64,000 nt of DNA from JACMLD01 sp963705285. Its GTDB lineage: Bacteria; Bacteroidota; Bacteroidia; Chitinophagales; Chitinophagaceae. Made by a program: the position numbers and the translations under genes. The notes below the pieces were generated by a model that saw only the letters and a program-made list of their open reading frames with translations, searched no databases and was not told where the DNA came from. Positions 34,376 to 42,884 of the stretch are shown in pieces (the first letter of the stretch is position 1; each line of letters opens with the position of its first letter). The stretch lies in contig OY970066.1 in the NCBI GenBank assembly GCA_963705285.1, positions 4,960,001 through 5,024,000 of the forward strand, in the 5' to 3' direction.

Positions 34376-34741
34376 TTAGTGTTTTTTCACCGGTCCGCCC
34401 CCGTCTTCGGGTTTCTTACAGCATTGGGGCAATTTTTTATACGATTCCGGGTTAGCAGTTACATCATCTGCATCATATCCTGCATTGGCAATGGCTGTCT
34501 TTACATTTTCAATATTGGTGCGGTCTGTGTAGAAAGACACCTTGGTGGTTTTATTCTTATAGTTTACTACCGCCTTATAAACGCCTTCTTCGCGCGCCAG
34601 CGTGTTTTCTATGCGTTGCTTACAACTTTCGCACTGAACAGTAGGTGTTTTAATGGTTACCGTTTGTGCGCTTTTAGACTGGGCATTTGACATCGAGAAT
34701 AGGCCTGCCACAAATGCCATAACAAAGAATGTTTTTTTCAT
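34376..34741 (-). CDS. Exported heavy-metal-associated (HMA) domain protein
   Basis: 121 aa. Signal peptide MKKTFFVMAFVAGLFSMSNAQ. The HMA fold follows: VTIKTPTVQCESCKQRIENTL with the metal-binding CxxC at about residues 37-40, KAVVNYKNKTTKVSFY and VKTAIANAGYDAD. A short C-terminal tail holds QCCKKPEDGGGPVKKH, which adds a Cys pair and a His. Probable periplasmic copper or other soft-metal chaperone; no metal transporter is adjacent. A TATTTTTG box (TAnnTTTG type) lies about 17 bp before the start. Confidence 0.85.
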   Translation of the reverse strand: MKKTFFVMAFVAGLFSMSNAQSKSAQTVTIKTPTVQCESCKQRIENTLAREEGVYKAVVNYKNKTTKVSFYTDRTNIENVKTAIANAGYDADDVTANPESYKKLPQCCKKPEDGGGPVKKH

Positions 34742-34766
34742 GGTATTAAAATTTGTCCAAAAATAA

Positions 34767-35399
34767 TTAAAGTCCTTTCCAATTAGAAGGATCCTGTTGC
34801 CAATTTAACAAAATGGCTTGTTGCTGGGCCGTTACGGTGCCCTTTTCCACTGCCATGGCTATAAGTGTCTGGTAGTTCGTGAGTGTTTTAAACGGCACCT
34901 GGGCGGCCGCAAACGCCTTTACAGCCACATCAAAGCCGTAGGTAAAGATGCCTACCATGCCTATCACCTCTAACCCAGCTTCTTTCAATACATCCACCAC
35001 CTGCAGGCTGCTTTTGCCGGTAGATATCAGATCTTCCACCACCAGAACTTTTTGCCCTTTTTCGTAAAAACCTTCTATCTGGTTGCCTAGTCCATGCTCT
35101 TTTGGCTTGGGCCGAACATAGATATAAGGCAGTTTCAACTGGTCGGCGCTCAAAGCCCCCCAGGCTATACCTGCGGTAGCCACACCCGCCAGCAATTCGG
35201 TACCGGGGAAATCGGCAAAAATGATATTGCTCATTTCAGATTTGATGAACTCGCGCACATACGGAAACGAAAGCACCCTCCGGTTATCGCAATAGATGGG
35301 GCTTTTCCAGCCACTGGCCCAGGTAAAGGGTTGAGCCGGATTTAATTTAATAGCATTAATTTGTAAAAGCTTTTCGGCAACGGCTGTTTCATTGGTCAT
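34767..35399 (-). CDS. pyrE: Orotate phosphoribosyltransferase
   Basis: 210 aa from the ATG at 35399 (MTNETAVAEKLLQI). Converts orotate and PRPP to OMP in pyrimidine synthesis. The PRPP loop VLVVEDLISTGKSSL (about residues 117-131) and the RPKPKEHGLGNQIEG catalytic loop (about 98-112) are canonical. SGWKSPIYCDNRRVLS near the N-terminus binds orotate. Divergent from a NUDIX gene with a heptamer island between; pyrB lies 2 kb further on. Confidence 0.95.
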   Translation of the reverse strand: MTNETAVAEKLLQINAIKLNPAQPFTWASGWKSPIYCDNRRVLSFPYVREFIKSEMSNIIFADFPGTELLAGVATAGIAWGALSADQLKLPYIYVRPKPKEHGLGNQIEGFYEKGQKVLVVEDLISTGKSSLQVVDVLKEAGLEVIGMVGIFTYGFDVAVKAFAAAQVPFKTLTNYQTLIAMAVEKGTVTAQQQAILLNWQQDPSNWKGL

Positions 35400-35427
35400 G
35401 CGGCGAAGATAAGAAAACAGCAAATAG

Positions 35428-35606
35428 CTGTGAGCGGTGAGGTTCCAGCTGTTAGCTATTAGCTCTTAGCTGTTAGGCCTCGATGGCGAGGATTAAGGGA
35501 ATGCATTAACTGGCGCGCATGTTCATTATTTTTAATCATCCATTGCTGCCGCAATGTCTAACGGCTAACAGCTAAAAGCTAACAGCTAATAGCTAGCAGC
35601 TTCAAA
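35428..35606. repeat. AGCTGTT heptamer island between divergent genes
   Basis: AGCTGTTAGCTATTAGCTCTTAGCTGTTAG (as heptamers) on the left; CTAACGGCTAACAGC, AAAAGCTAACAGCTAATAGC on the right; a centre containing CCTCGATGGCGAGG. Same word family as at 3.9, 7.9 and 24.5 kb. This is the one clear island that lies between two gene starts rather than at a stop. Confidence 0.85.
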
Positions 35607-35618
35607 ACGACCTCAAAC

Positions 35619-36239
35619 ATGTATATCAAAATCTACTTCAACGATAAGCCTTTGTTTTTGTGCGATGCTATTGATGACGCCATTGAGCCCTATAAACACC
35701 ACGATGATGCCATTTTTATAGATGAATTTTCCGTGCACACGGTTAAGGCCATGATACATGAAATGGAACAATCCAGGATACACGCGGGTGTCTTCCTGCA
35801 CAGTAATCTTGCAGAACTTAAAAAAGCCTTCTGGAAAAAGTTTACCGTTATACAGGCCGCCGGTGGGTTGGTTACAAACGAACAAGATGAAATGCTGATG
35901 ATTTTCAGACGCGGTAAATGGGATTTGCCAAAGGGAAAATTAGACCCCGGCGAAACCCTGGAACAATGTGCCGTAAGAGAAGTGGAAGAAGAAACCGGTT
36001 TGCAGCGCATTACGCTACAACAACCTTTAACCGTTACCTACCATACTTACCATGAAAGCGGAAAGTTCATTCTGAAGGAAAGCCATTGGTATACTATGAA
36101 AATAACCGGCCAGCAACAACTGGTAGCACAAACCGAAGAAGATATTGCCGAAGCAAGATGGGTGAGCAAAACGCAATTACCCGGGTTAATGGAAGATGCG
36201 TTCCCGTCTATCAGGGATGTTTTAAGTTTTAAGTTGTAA
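35619..36239 (+). CDS. NUDIX hydrolase
   Basis: 206 aa. An N-terminal region of about 70 residues without known domain (MYIKIYFNDKPLFL...) precedes the Nudix domain. The Nudix box reads GKLDPGETLEQCAVREVEEETGL (about residues 110-132), complete with REVEEET. RRGKWDLPKGKL before it is typical of diadenosine/nucleotide hydrolases. Substrate unknown. Divergent from pyrE. The last residues (VLSFKL) and stop are written in TTTTAAGTT repeats that continue downstream. Confidence 0.85.
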   Translation: MYIKIYFNDKPLFLCDAIDDAIEPYKHHDDAIFIDEFSVHTVKAMIHEMEQSRIHAGVFLHSNLAELKKAFWKKFTVIQAAGGLVTNEQDEMLMIFRRGKWDLPKGKLDPGETLEQCAVREVEEETGLQRITLQQPLTVTYHTYHESGKFILKESHWYTMKITGQQQLVAQTEEDIAEARWVSKTQLPGLMEDAFPSIRDVLSFKL

Positions 36240-36402
36240 GTTTTAAGTTTTAAGTTCTATTGCTCAGATAAGACGCAGCGCAAGCGAACACAACACTCAG
36301 CACACAACACTCAAAACAATTTATAATCACACAACACTCAAAACAATCATCAAAATCCGCGTGTCTTAATACTAAATACTAGATACTAGATACTATACAA
36401 CT
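36222..36402. repeat. Island between two convergent genes, mixed words
   Basis: TTTTAAGTTTTAAGTTG words begin inside the NUDIX stop context. Then come ACAACACTCA words. Finally TACTAGATACTAGATACTAT precedes the thioesterase stop; on the minus strand that gene's TAG is followed by TATCTAGTATCTAGTATTTAG. Each end carries its own word, not a complementary pair. Confidence 0.8.
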
Positions 36403-36824
36403 ATCTTCAAAATAGCCACCGTTAGCCGCGATACACACACCAGCTTTTCTCTTTCATCATAAATGCGTATATCCCATACATGCGTACTGGCGCCTATGTG
36501 AATAGGTTTGGCAACTCCTTTTACAAAACCTTCGCGGGCGCTGCGTACATGGTTGGCGTTGATCTCTAATCCCACGCAATAGAACTTACTGTTATCTACC
36601 ACCATGGCCGCCCCTACACTGCCCAGGGTTTCTGCCAGCGCTACAGAAGCACCGCCGTGCAATAGTCCGTAAGGCTGGCGGGTGCGATGGTCTACCGGCA
36701 TTCGTGCGCTGATAAAATCTTCGCCCAGTTCTGTCCACTCAATACCAATATGGTCGCCCATCGTGCCTTTACCCAATGACGAAAAATCGGCCAGCGACAA
36801 ATCTTTTTTAAACCATATGCCCAT
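36393..36824 (-). CDS. PaaI-type hotdog-fold acyl-CoA thioesterase
   Basis: 143 aa, single hotdog domain. QPYGLLHGGASVALAETLGS (about residues 50-69) is the conserved HGG helix with the catalytic acidic residue following; VGLEINANHVRSAREG is the next strand pair. Resembles the PaaI/MenI-like group acting on aromatic or menaquinone-precursor acyl-CoA. The gene starts 10 bp after the coaD stop on the same strand, so it is likely cotranscribed. Substrate not decidable. Confidence 0.85.
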   Translation of the reverse strand: MGIWFKKDLSLADFSSLGKGTMGDHIGIEWTELGEDFISARMPVDHRTRQPYGLLHGGASVALAETLGSVGAAMVVDNSKFYCVGLEINANHVRSAREGFVKGVAKPIHIGASTHVWDIRIYDEREKLVCVSRLTVAILKIVV

Positions 36825-36834
36825 ACAAAATTGA

Positions 36835-37311
36835 TTAACTATGTTGCTTTAATGAGGCAATGACCACATCGGGTATAAAGGGCGAAGCATCGCCGTAGTT
36901 ACGTAAGATATCCCTTACAATGGTAGAGGCCACAGAAGTATATTTGGGTTCGCCGGTGAGAAAGATGGTCTCAATATCCTTATCCATAGCGCGATTGGCA
37001 TCGGCAATGGTTTTTTCATATTCAAAGTCGCTCACGTACCGGATACCCCTTAAAATAAAACGGGCACCAATCTGTTTGCAAAAATCGATGGTGAGTCCCT
37101 TGTAGACGGCTCCTTCCACCCGCGGCTCATGCTGGTATATCTCCTGTATCCACAATAAACGTTGTTCAGGCGAGAACATGGGCGCTTTGGCCGCGTTGGT
37201 ACCCACTGCTACCACAATCTTATCAAAAATGGGCAAGGCGCGGTTAATGATATCTACATGCCCCAGGGTAAGAGGGTCAAATGTTCCGGGGAATAAGCAG
37301 ATCTTTTCCAT
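36835..37311 (-). CDS. coaD: Phosphopantetheine adenylyltransferase
   Basis: 158 aa. Forms dephospho-CoA from 4'-phosphopantetheine and ATP. FPGTFDPLTLGHVDII (about residues 7-22) has the TxGH nucleotide-binding motif. ILRGIRYVSDFEYE and YTSVASTIVRDI (the ISSTxVR-like motif) are canonical. Standard length. Shares its direction with the thioesterase gene just downstream. Together with panC and panD at 13-15 kb it supplies the CoA pathway. Confidence 0.95.
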   Translation of the reverse strand: MEKICLFPGTFDPLTLGHVDIINRALPIFDKIVVAVGTNAAKAPMFSPEQRLLWIQEIYQHEPRVEGAVYKGLTIDFCKQIGARFILRGIRYVSDFEYEKTIADANRAMDKDIETIFLTGEPKYTSVASTIVRDILRNYGDASPFIPDVVIASLKQHS

Positions 37312-37365
37312 AATTGTTGTTAGGCAGGTGATGATTGTTTGTTTTCAAAAGCGGGCGTTTTGGGC

Positions 37366-37486
37366 CTGGGAATTTGGAATTTGGAATTGGGAATTGGGTT
37401 TGTCGCTTTTTATGCTGTAACATCGAGGTTCGAAATTGGCCTAATTCCTAATTCCTAATTACTAATTCCTAACTCCTATCTCCCGC
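37366..37486 (-). repeat. GGAATTT heptamer island before pyrB stop
   Basis: Left arm GGAATTTGGAATTGGGAATT; right arm CCTAATTCCTAATTCCTAAT. The arms are inverted copies around a centre of about 45 bp. On the minus strand pyrB ends AGTTAG and runs straight into GAATTAGTAATTAGGAATTAG. Confidence 0.85.
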
Positions 37487-38404
37487 TCCCCCGGCCAGTA
37501 AATATAACACGGCCATTCTTACGGCCACACCATTTTCTACCTGTTGTAAAATAATGGACTGGTGGCTATCGGCAACATCGCTGTCTATTTCTACGCCGCG
37601 GTTTATAGGCCCTGGATGCATAATAACTATTTCTTTGCCCAAACTGTCGAGCATTTCTTTTTTCACGCCATAAGCAAGATTGTATTCGCGCAACGATGAA
37701 AACAATACCTGGTTTTGCCTTTCCAGTTGTATGCGCAACACATTGGCCACATCGCACCACTGCAGTGCTTTTTTAAGGTTATACTCTACCCTTACGTCAA
37801 AAGCCTGCTGCATGTATTTGGGTATCAGCGTAGGCGGCCCGGCCACCATTACATCGGCACCCATCTTTTTGAGCAGGTAAATATTACTGAGGGCCACGCG
37901 GGAGTGCATGATATCGCCCAAAATGGCAATTTTCTTTCCTTCAAGGCTCCCAATTTTTTCGCGGATGGAAAATGCATCCAGCAGGGCTTGTGTGGGATGC
38001 TCGTTGATACCGTCACCCGCATTTACTATTGCTGCAGGAATATGCTTGGCCAGAAAATGCGGCGCACCACTGGCACTGTGCCGCATCACCACTACATCTA
38101 CCTTCATTGAAAGGATGTTATTAACCGTATCGAGGAGCGTTTCGCCTTTTGCTGCGGACGAACTGCTGGCCGCAAAATTGAGCACATCTGCACTCAGGCG
38201 GCGCTCAGCCAGTTCAAACGACATACGCGTGCGGGTAGAATTCTCGTAAAAAAGGTTTACAATGGTTACATCGCGCAGGGTAGGCACCTTTTTAACGGGC
38301 CGCTGTAATACTTCTTTAAATTGGGTGGCAGTATCTAAAATGAGTTGGATATCCGGTGGAGTAAGCTCTCTAATGCCAAGAAGGTGTTTTGTACTTAGTT
38401 GCAT
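37469..38404 (-). CDS. pyrB: Aspartate carbamoyltransferase catalytic chain
   Basis: 311 aa. Catalyses carbamoyl phosphate plus aspartate to carbamoyl aspartate. FYENSTRTRMSFE (about residues 52-64) is the carbamoyl-phosphate loop, with RHSASGAPHF, HPTQALLDAF and the HPGPINRGVEI loop later. Start at 38404 (MQLSTKHLLGIREL) fits family. No regulatory chain pyrI is nearby. The C-terminal DRS and TAG stop are fused to a heptamer array. Confidence 0.95.
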   Translation of the reverse strand: MQLSTKHLLGIRELTPPDIQLILDTATQFKEVLQRPVKKVPTLRDVTIVNLFYENSTRTRMSFELAERRLSADVLNFAASSSSAAKGETLLDTVNNILSMKVDVVVMRHSASGAPHFLAKHIPAAIVNAGDGINEHPTQALLDAFSIREKIGSLEGKKIAILGDIMHSRVALSNIYLLKKMGADVMVAGPPTLIPKYMQQAFDVRVEYNLKKALQWCDVANVLRIQLERQNQVLFSSLREYNLAYGVKKEMLDSLGKEIVIMHPGPINRGVEIDSDVADSHQSIILQQVENGVAVRMAVLYLLAGGAGDRS

Positions 38405-38411
38405 TAAAAAT

Positions 38412-38443
38412 CGAAATTAGGGTAAAAAGGACGTACTAACAAA
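38412..38443 (-). promoter_or_regulatory. Candidate pyrB promoter
   Basis: On the minus strand a TTTG (38443-38440) and TAATTTCG (38419-38412) are separated by 20 nt, one mismatch from the Bacteroidota -33/-7 consensus. The -7 box ends only 8 bp before the ATG, so the transcript would be nearly leaderless. That makes the call tentative. Confidence 0.3.
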
Positions 38444-38461
38444 AAGCTGGTTTAAAAGTTG

Positions 38462-38622
38462 TTTTAAGTGTTGAGTGTTGTGTTCGCTTTCGCCTGTGTT
38501 GCCTCCGGTGTCTTAGCCATAGAACTTACACCTTACCACTTACCATTTACCACTTCGCTAACGCTCAGCAAAAACTTAAAACTTATCACTTACAACTTAA
38601 CACTTACCACTTACAACTACTT
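38462..38622 (-). repeat. Heptamer island after dacB stop
   Basis: GTGTTGAGTGTTGTG words on the pyrB side; ACTTACCATTTACC and ACTTATCACTTACAACTTAAC words on the dacB side. Read on the minus strand, dacB ends AAGTAG and continues TTGTAAGTGGTAAGTGTTAAG. Confidence 0.8.
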
Positions 38623-40047
38623 TAAGCTGTCGAGCACGCGGTACATTTTTTTAACAACCGCTGTGGCACTGCCATCGTAATTATTAACAATGATAGCAAA
38701 ACTGTATTCCCTTCCGTTTGCGGCGGTATGATAACCGGCATAGGCCCTGGCACCGCCGATAGACCCGCTTTTCATTTTCATGGCGTTGTATGTGGGCAAT
38801 GCATAATAGAACGAAGAAAACCACGGCCGCGTTTTTGCGTACTGCAATACTTTTACCAATGCATCTGCAGTAACACGGTTCTGTGGCGATAAGCCGCTGC
38901 CATCACAAATATTGACAGCCGATTTTTCAATGCCGTGGGTAACCCAGAAATCTTTTATTAATGCAACGCCTTTTTCGGTTGTGCCACTGCCCAACTGCTG
39001 AAAGGCCATCGTTTTTATGAACGCTTCGCCATAGAGGTTGATACTCTTTTTTAAGAACCAGTAATTCAGGCTATCCAGCGTCGGAGATACATGACGGTAT
39101 AACAATGCGTACTGCATGGCAGCATCTGAGTACGGTACGGGCGATTGCAGGGATGTGCTATCATTTCGTTTATACATATCCGTTACAGCAATACCTGCAT
39201 TCTTTATAGCGGAAACAAGCTGGTGGTTAAACACCTTCGATGGATTGGTAATAGAACCGCTTACTTCAAAAGCATTTTCATTTACCGGTATAGTGCCCTC
39301 AATGGTAGGCACATCGTCACTACCATAAGGCAGGTAAATGATGGTATTATCGCCTGAGCTTTTTTCTGCAGACGTAAGGCTGCCACCCATGAACATGTGG
39401 TTGTTCATAACGTTGCCTGCTTCTTTTGGATGGATACCGACCACCATTGCCGTGTCGCCCACCTTACTGCCAGATTTCAAAACAAGATCATACTGGTTTT
39501 CCAGCCAGTTAAAACCCTGTGCAGCGGCGCCATAGTAATTGCCAATGTCCTCCCACATCCACCCGCCGGGGAGCGCGTTCGCAAATGGCTGGTCAACCCG
39601 CATGCTTTCGCTGACACGCGTTATCTTTTTTTCCTGCAACCCTTTCACAATGCTGGCAAATATTTTATCCGGCCTGGTAGCTGCAAACCTCGAAGACCCA
39701 AAACTGGGATCGCCCGATGCAGTAATAAAAAAATGCCCCGCACCACCACCCTGCAGACTTTTATATCCAACTTCAGTAGTATAGCGGTAGTCATTACCCA
39801 ACAAATCAAACGCAGCACAACTGGTAAAAAGTTTTTGGGTGGATGCCGGCGCAAGACCCACCTGCGCATTGTGTTCAAAAATCATCTTGCCGGTTTTGCT
39901 ATCTGTAACCACAATGCCAATGATGGCGTGACGCATTGTTGCATCTGCTTCCATCTCTTTAACCGACTGTTCGAGCTTGTCTTTAATAGTTTGTCCACAA
40001 CAAACATTAACTATAAAACACATGTAAACGAAAAGAGAATTTTTCAT
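38617..40047 (-). CDS. dacB: D-alanyl-D-alanine carboxypeptidase/endopeptidase (PBP4 type)
   Basis: 476 aa. Signal peptide MKNSLFVYMCFIVNVCCGQ. Peptidase S13 motifs: the SxxK serine in APASTQKLFTS (about residue 68), DGSGLSPQN as the SxN motif region, and KSGSIGGARAYAG as the KTG triad near the C-terminus. The large insertion between motifs 1 and 2 (about residues 90-330) is normal for class C low-molecular-mass PBPs. Acts on peptidoglycan cross-links in the periplasm. Divergent from the Uma2 pseudogene. Confidence 0.92.
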   Translation of the reverse strand: MKNSLFVYMCFIVNVCCGQTIKDKLEQSVKEMEADATMRHAIIGIVVTDSKTGKMIFEHNAQVGLAPASTQKLFTSCAAFDLLGNDYRYTTEVGYKSLQGGGAGHFFITASGDPSFGSSRFAATRPDKIFASIVKGLQEKKITRVSESMRVDQPFANALPGGWMWEDIGNYYGAAAQGFNWLENQYDLVLKSGSKVGDTAMVVGIHPKEAGNVMNNHMFMGGSLTSAEKSSGDNTIIYLPYGSDDVPTIEGTIPVNENAFEVSGSITNPSKVFNHQLVSAIKNAGIAVTDMYKRNDSTSLQSPVPYSDAAMQYALLYRHVSPTLDSLNYWFLKKSINLYGEAFIKTMAFQQLGSGTTEKGVALIKDFWVTHGIEKSAVNICDGSGLSPQNRVTADALVKVLQYAKTRPWFSSFYYALPTYNAMKMKSGSIGGARAYAGYHTAANGREYSFAIIVNNYDGSATAVVKKMYRVLDSLK

Positions 40048-40091
40048 CCGTAAAATTTTAGCATCCGGTAGTAAAAAGATAAATTTACGTT

Positions 40092-40679
40092 ATGGAAAAT
40101 GAAGTAAGGGAAGCTGCCTTTAAATATAATTTTATAACGCCGGCCGAATACCTGCTGGCAGAACGGGCAGCGTTGGAAAAGCATGAATATTTTGACGGGC
40201 AGGTATTGGCAATGAGCGGTGCAAGCATGGATCACAATCGAATTACTACTACTCTTGTAGGGAGCATCCGCCAATTTCTGCAGGGAAAGAGCTGCGAAAT
40301 CTTTCCGTCAGATATGCGCGTAAGCACACCCGAACATGATGCGTATATGTATCCTGATGCATCCATCGTTTGCGGCGAACCGCAACTGGAAGACGATGTA
40401 TTTGACACGCTTCTCAACCCTGTGGTAATTTTTGAAATACTATCCCCTTCCACCAGGAGCATTGATAAAGGCAGGAAATTATTCTTTTACCAGCGCATTC
40501 CTTCATTGCAGTAATATATTATGATTGATTCACGGAAACGGTTTATTCAACTGGCACGCAAAGACGCAAGCGGTAAATGGCTGTTTGAAGAAATAAACGA
40601 AGAAACAAACGCGCTCTTTCTGCAAACCATTGAGTTCAGCTTACCCCTTGATGACATCTACAACCGTACCGGTTTGTAA
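40092..40679 (+). pseudogene. Uma2-family gene broken by one nonsense codon
   Basis: First copy of a tandem pair. It encodes the first 140 residues of a Uma2 (DUF820, restriction-endonuclease-like) protein, then hits TAA at 40512-40514. The intact neighbour has GAA (Glu) at the same place. Past the stop the frame continues unbroken (YIMIDSRKRFIQLARKD... to DDIYNRTGL) and ends at 40677-40679, matching the neighbour to the last residue. A single G-to-T change therefore explains the break, and it is probably recent. If translated, the stump keeps the PDASIVCGEP and EILSPSTRSIDKGRK motifs but loses the last strand and helix. Confidence 0.9.
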
Positions 40680-40730
40680 CGTTGTTGTTTTTTAGTAAAA
40701 TATTTACCAGGTATTTAAAAGATGAATGTT

Positions 40731-41318
40731 ATGGAAAACGAAGTAAGAGAAGCTGCTTTTAAATATAATTTTATAACCCCGGCTGAATACCTGCTGGCAG
40801 AACGGGCAGCGGTTGAAAAGCATGAATATTTTGACGGGCAAGTATTGGCAATGAGCGGTGCCAGCATGAATCACAATGATATTGTTGCCAATCTAATTAT
40901 TCATATTGGTTCTCGTTTACAAGACAAAAATTGTAAAATATTGCCTGGAGACATGCGCGTAAGCACACCCGAACACGATGCCTATATGTATCCAGATGCA
41001 TCCATTGTATGCGGCGAACCGCAACTGGAAGACGATGTGTTTGATACGCTTCTTAACCCTGTGGTAATTTTTGAAATACTATCGCCCTCTACCAGGAGCA
41101 TTGATAAAGGCAGAAAATTATTCTTTTACCAGCGCATTACTTCATTGCAGGAATATATAATGATTGATTCCAGGAAACGGTTTATACAGCTTGCCCGCAA
41201 AGATGCAGGGGGTAAATGGGTATTTGAAGAACTGAACGAAGCAACCACATCACTGTTCCTGCAAACCATCCAATTCAATTTGCCGCTGGATGACATCTAT
41301 CAGCGTACAGGTTTGTAA
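40731..41318 (+). CDS. Uma2-family endonuclease-like protein
   Basis: 195 aa from the ATG at 40731 (MENEVREAAFKYNF), matching the start of the upstream copy; an ATG at 40722 is an alternative. The Uma2 family has a PD-(D/E)xK nuclease-like fold: PDASIVCGEP (about 93), FEILSPSTRSIDKGRK (about 117-133) and EYIMID (about 143). Its biological role is not established. It is an almost perfect duplicate of the upstream copy, except that residues about 44-75 differ strongly between them. The repeat interval is 639 bp. Confidence 0.87.
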   Translation: MENEVREAAFKYNFITPAEYLLAERAAVEKHEYFDGQVLAMSGASMNHNDIVANLIIHIGSRLQDKNCKILPGDMRVSTPEHDAYMYPDASIVCGEPQLEDDVFDTLLNPVVIFEILSPSTRSIDKGRKLFFYQRITSLQEYIMIDSRKRFIQLARKDAGGKWVFEELNEATTSLFLQTIQFNLPLDDIYQRTGL

Positions 41319-41381
41319 CAGTTCAAATTTAGCTTCCTCATTTATTATTTCTACCAGATATTTGCAGCCAAATAACAAGGC

Positions 41382-42647
41382 ATGCCACAACAGACCATAG
41401 CTTCTATTATTACTATTGGTGATGAATTATTGATCGGACAGGTGGTAGACACCAACAGTGCATGGATGGCACAGGAATTAAACAAATCCGGCATCTGGCT
41501 GAAACGCCGTGTAGCGGTGGGCGACAACCGCAATGATATATGGCAGGCGCTGGATGAAGAAAGCAAACATGCAGACATTATACTTATTACGGGCGGATTG
41601 GGCCCAACCGCCGATGATATCACCAAACCATTATTGTGTGAATACTTTGGCGGCAAGCTGGTAACAGATGAAAAAGTGCTGGCCCATGTAAAATACCTTT
41701 TTGAAAAAGTTTTTAAACGGCCACCGCCTATACTGGACCGCAACCTACGACAGGCAGATGTGCCCGATGTATGTACCGTACTCCACAATGAAAGAGGTAC
41801 CGCACCCGGTATGTGGTTTGAAAAAAACGGCAAAGTATATGTAAGCATGCCCGGCGTACCGCATGAAATGAAAGGGCTTATGACCAACCTGGTATTGCCG
41901 CGCTTGCAGACGTACTTTACCATGTCGGCCATTGTATCAAGAACATTGCTAACATTTGGTATTGGCGAATCTTTTCTGGCAGAGCGAATCAAAGACTTTG
42001 AAGAGGCATTGCCAGCCAATATCAAACTGGCTTACCTGCCTAATTACGGTATGGTGCGGTTACGCCTTACCGGTACAGGCAACACCGCCGAAGAAATTAC
42101 GCCGCAGGTACAAGCCCAGTTTGATACACTTGTACAACGCCTCCCCGATGTGCTGGTGACTGATAAAGATGAGCCAATGGAAAAAGTAATTGGCAATTTG
42201 TTACTTGCCCGAAAAAAAACCATGGCCACCGCCGAAAGCTGTACCGGCGGGTATATTGCACACCGCATTACCGCCAATGCAGGCTCCAGCCAATATTTTA
42301 AAGGTAGTATTGTAAGTTACGCCAATGAAGTAAAAACTTCTTTGTTACAGGTACCTGCCACGTATTTCACCACTGTAGGTGCAGTAAGTGAAGAAGTGGT
42401 AAGAGAAATGGTACAGGGTGTATTGCAAAAGATAAACGCCGATTATGCCATTGCGGTATCGGGCATTATGGGGCCGGGCGGCGCCACAGCAGAAAAACCA
42501 GTTGGCATGGTTTGGGTGGCTGTGGGCAACCGGGAGAAAACCATTACCAAACTCTTTAATTTCCGGTTCGACAGGGCCAGGAATATCGAGATCACTGCCA
42601 TGAATGCGCTCAACCTGTTGCGCCAGTTTATTCTGGAGAGCGAGTAG
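41382..42647 (+). CDS. cinA: CinA-family nicotinamide-nucleotide amidase
   Basis: 421 aa, two domains. The N-terminal MoCF-like domain begins ASIITIGDELLIGQVVDTN and contains ITGGLGPTADD and MPGVPHEMKGL. The C-terminal deamidase domain has AESCTGGYIAHRIT (about 290) with the catalytic Ser, and AIAVSGIMGPGGATAEKPVG. Role: converts NMN to nicotinic acid mononucleotide in NAD recycling; the N-terminal domain acts as ADP-ribose pyrophosphatase in some species. Its stop codon (GAGTAG) leads directly into a GAGTGGG heptamer island. Confidence 0.93.
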   Translation: MPQQTIASIITIGDELLIGQVVDTNSAWMAQELNKSGIWLKRRVAVGDNRNDIWQALDEESKHADIILITGGLGPTADDITKPLLCEYFGGKLVTDEKVLAHVKYLFEKVFKRPPPILDRNLRQADVPDVCTVLHNERGTAPGMWFEKNGKVYVSMPGVPHEMKGLMTNLVLPRLQTYFTMSAIVSRTLLTFGIGESFLAERIKDFEEALPANIKLAYLPNYGMVRLRLTGTGNTAEEITPQVQAQFDTLVQRLPDVLVTDKDEPMEKVIGNLLLARKKTMATAESCTGGYIAHRITANAGSSQYFKGSIVSYANEVKTSLLQVPATYFTTVGAVSEEVVREMVQGVLQKINADYAIAVSGIMGPGGATAEKPVGMVWVAVGNREKTITKLFNFRFDRARNIEITAMNALNLLRQFILESE

Positions 42648-42825
42648 GGAGTGGTGAGTGGGGAGTGGCTAGTAGGGAATGGCGAGTGGGGTGAATGGCG
42701 AATGGTGCGTGGTGATTGGCGAGTCGCTACTAGCCACTGGCTACTCCCCACTAGCCAATCACTAGCCACTCTCCACTCGCCACTAGCTCCCCACTAGCCA
42801 CTCGCCACTACCCACTAGCCGCTAA
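42640..42825 (+). repeat. GAGTGGG heptamer hairpin island
   Basis: From the cinA stop, GAGTAGGGAGTGGTGAGTGG-type heptamers run for about 75 bp. The complement follows (CTACTAGCCACTGGCTACTC, then CCACTAGCCACTCGCCACTA) for about 95 bp, leaving a very small centre. This is the most hairpin-like island: both arms are long and fully adjacent. Confidence 0.9.
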
Positions 42826-42830
42826 ATACC

Positions 42831-42838
42831 TACCTTTG
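42831..42838 (+). promoter_or_regulatory. Bacteroidota -7 box before E2 gene
   Basis: TACCTTTG matches TAnnTTTG, 46 bp before the ATG of the E2 gene and immediately after the heptamer island. No clear -33 element because the island occupies that place. Confidence 0.3.
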
Positions 42839-42884
42839 ACGCGGTAAATTGTTACTGACTGTAAACTTAAAATTGTAAACACCT

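Noticed and set aside
39397..40053. 218-codon plus-strand frame opposite dacB
   Set aside because: It is antisense to a well-supported PBP4 gene with intact motifs and shows no family content.
40092..40514. Complete 140-residue short Uma2 protein
   Set aside because: The frame continues past the stop with full homology to the adjacent copy, so a nonsense-mutated pseudogene is the better call.
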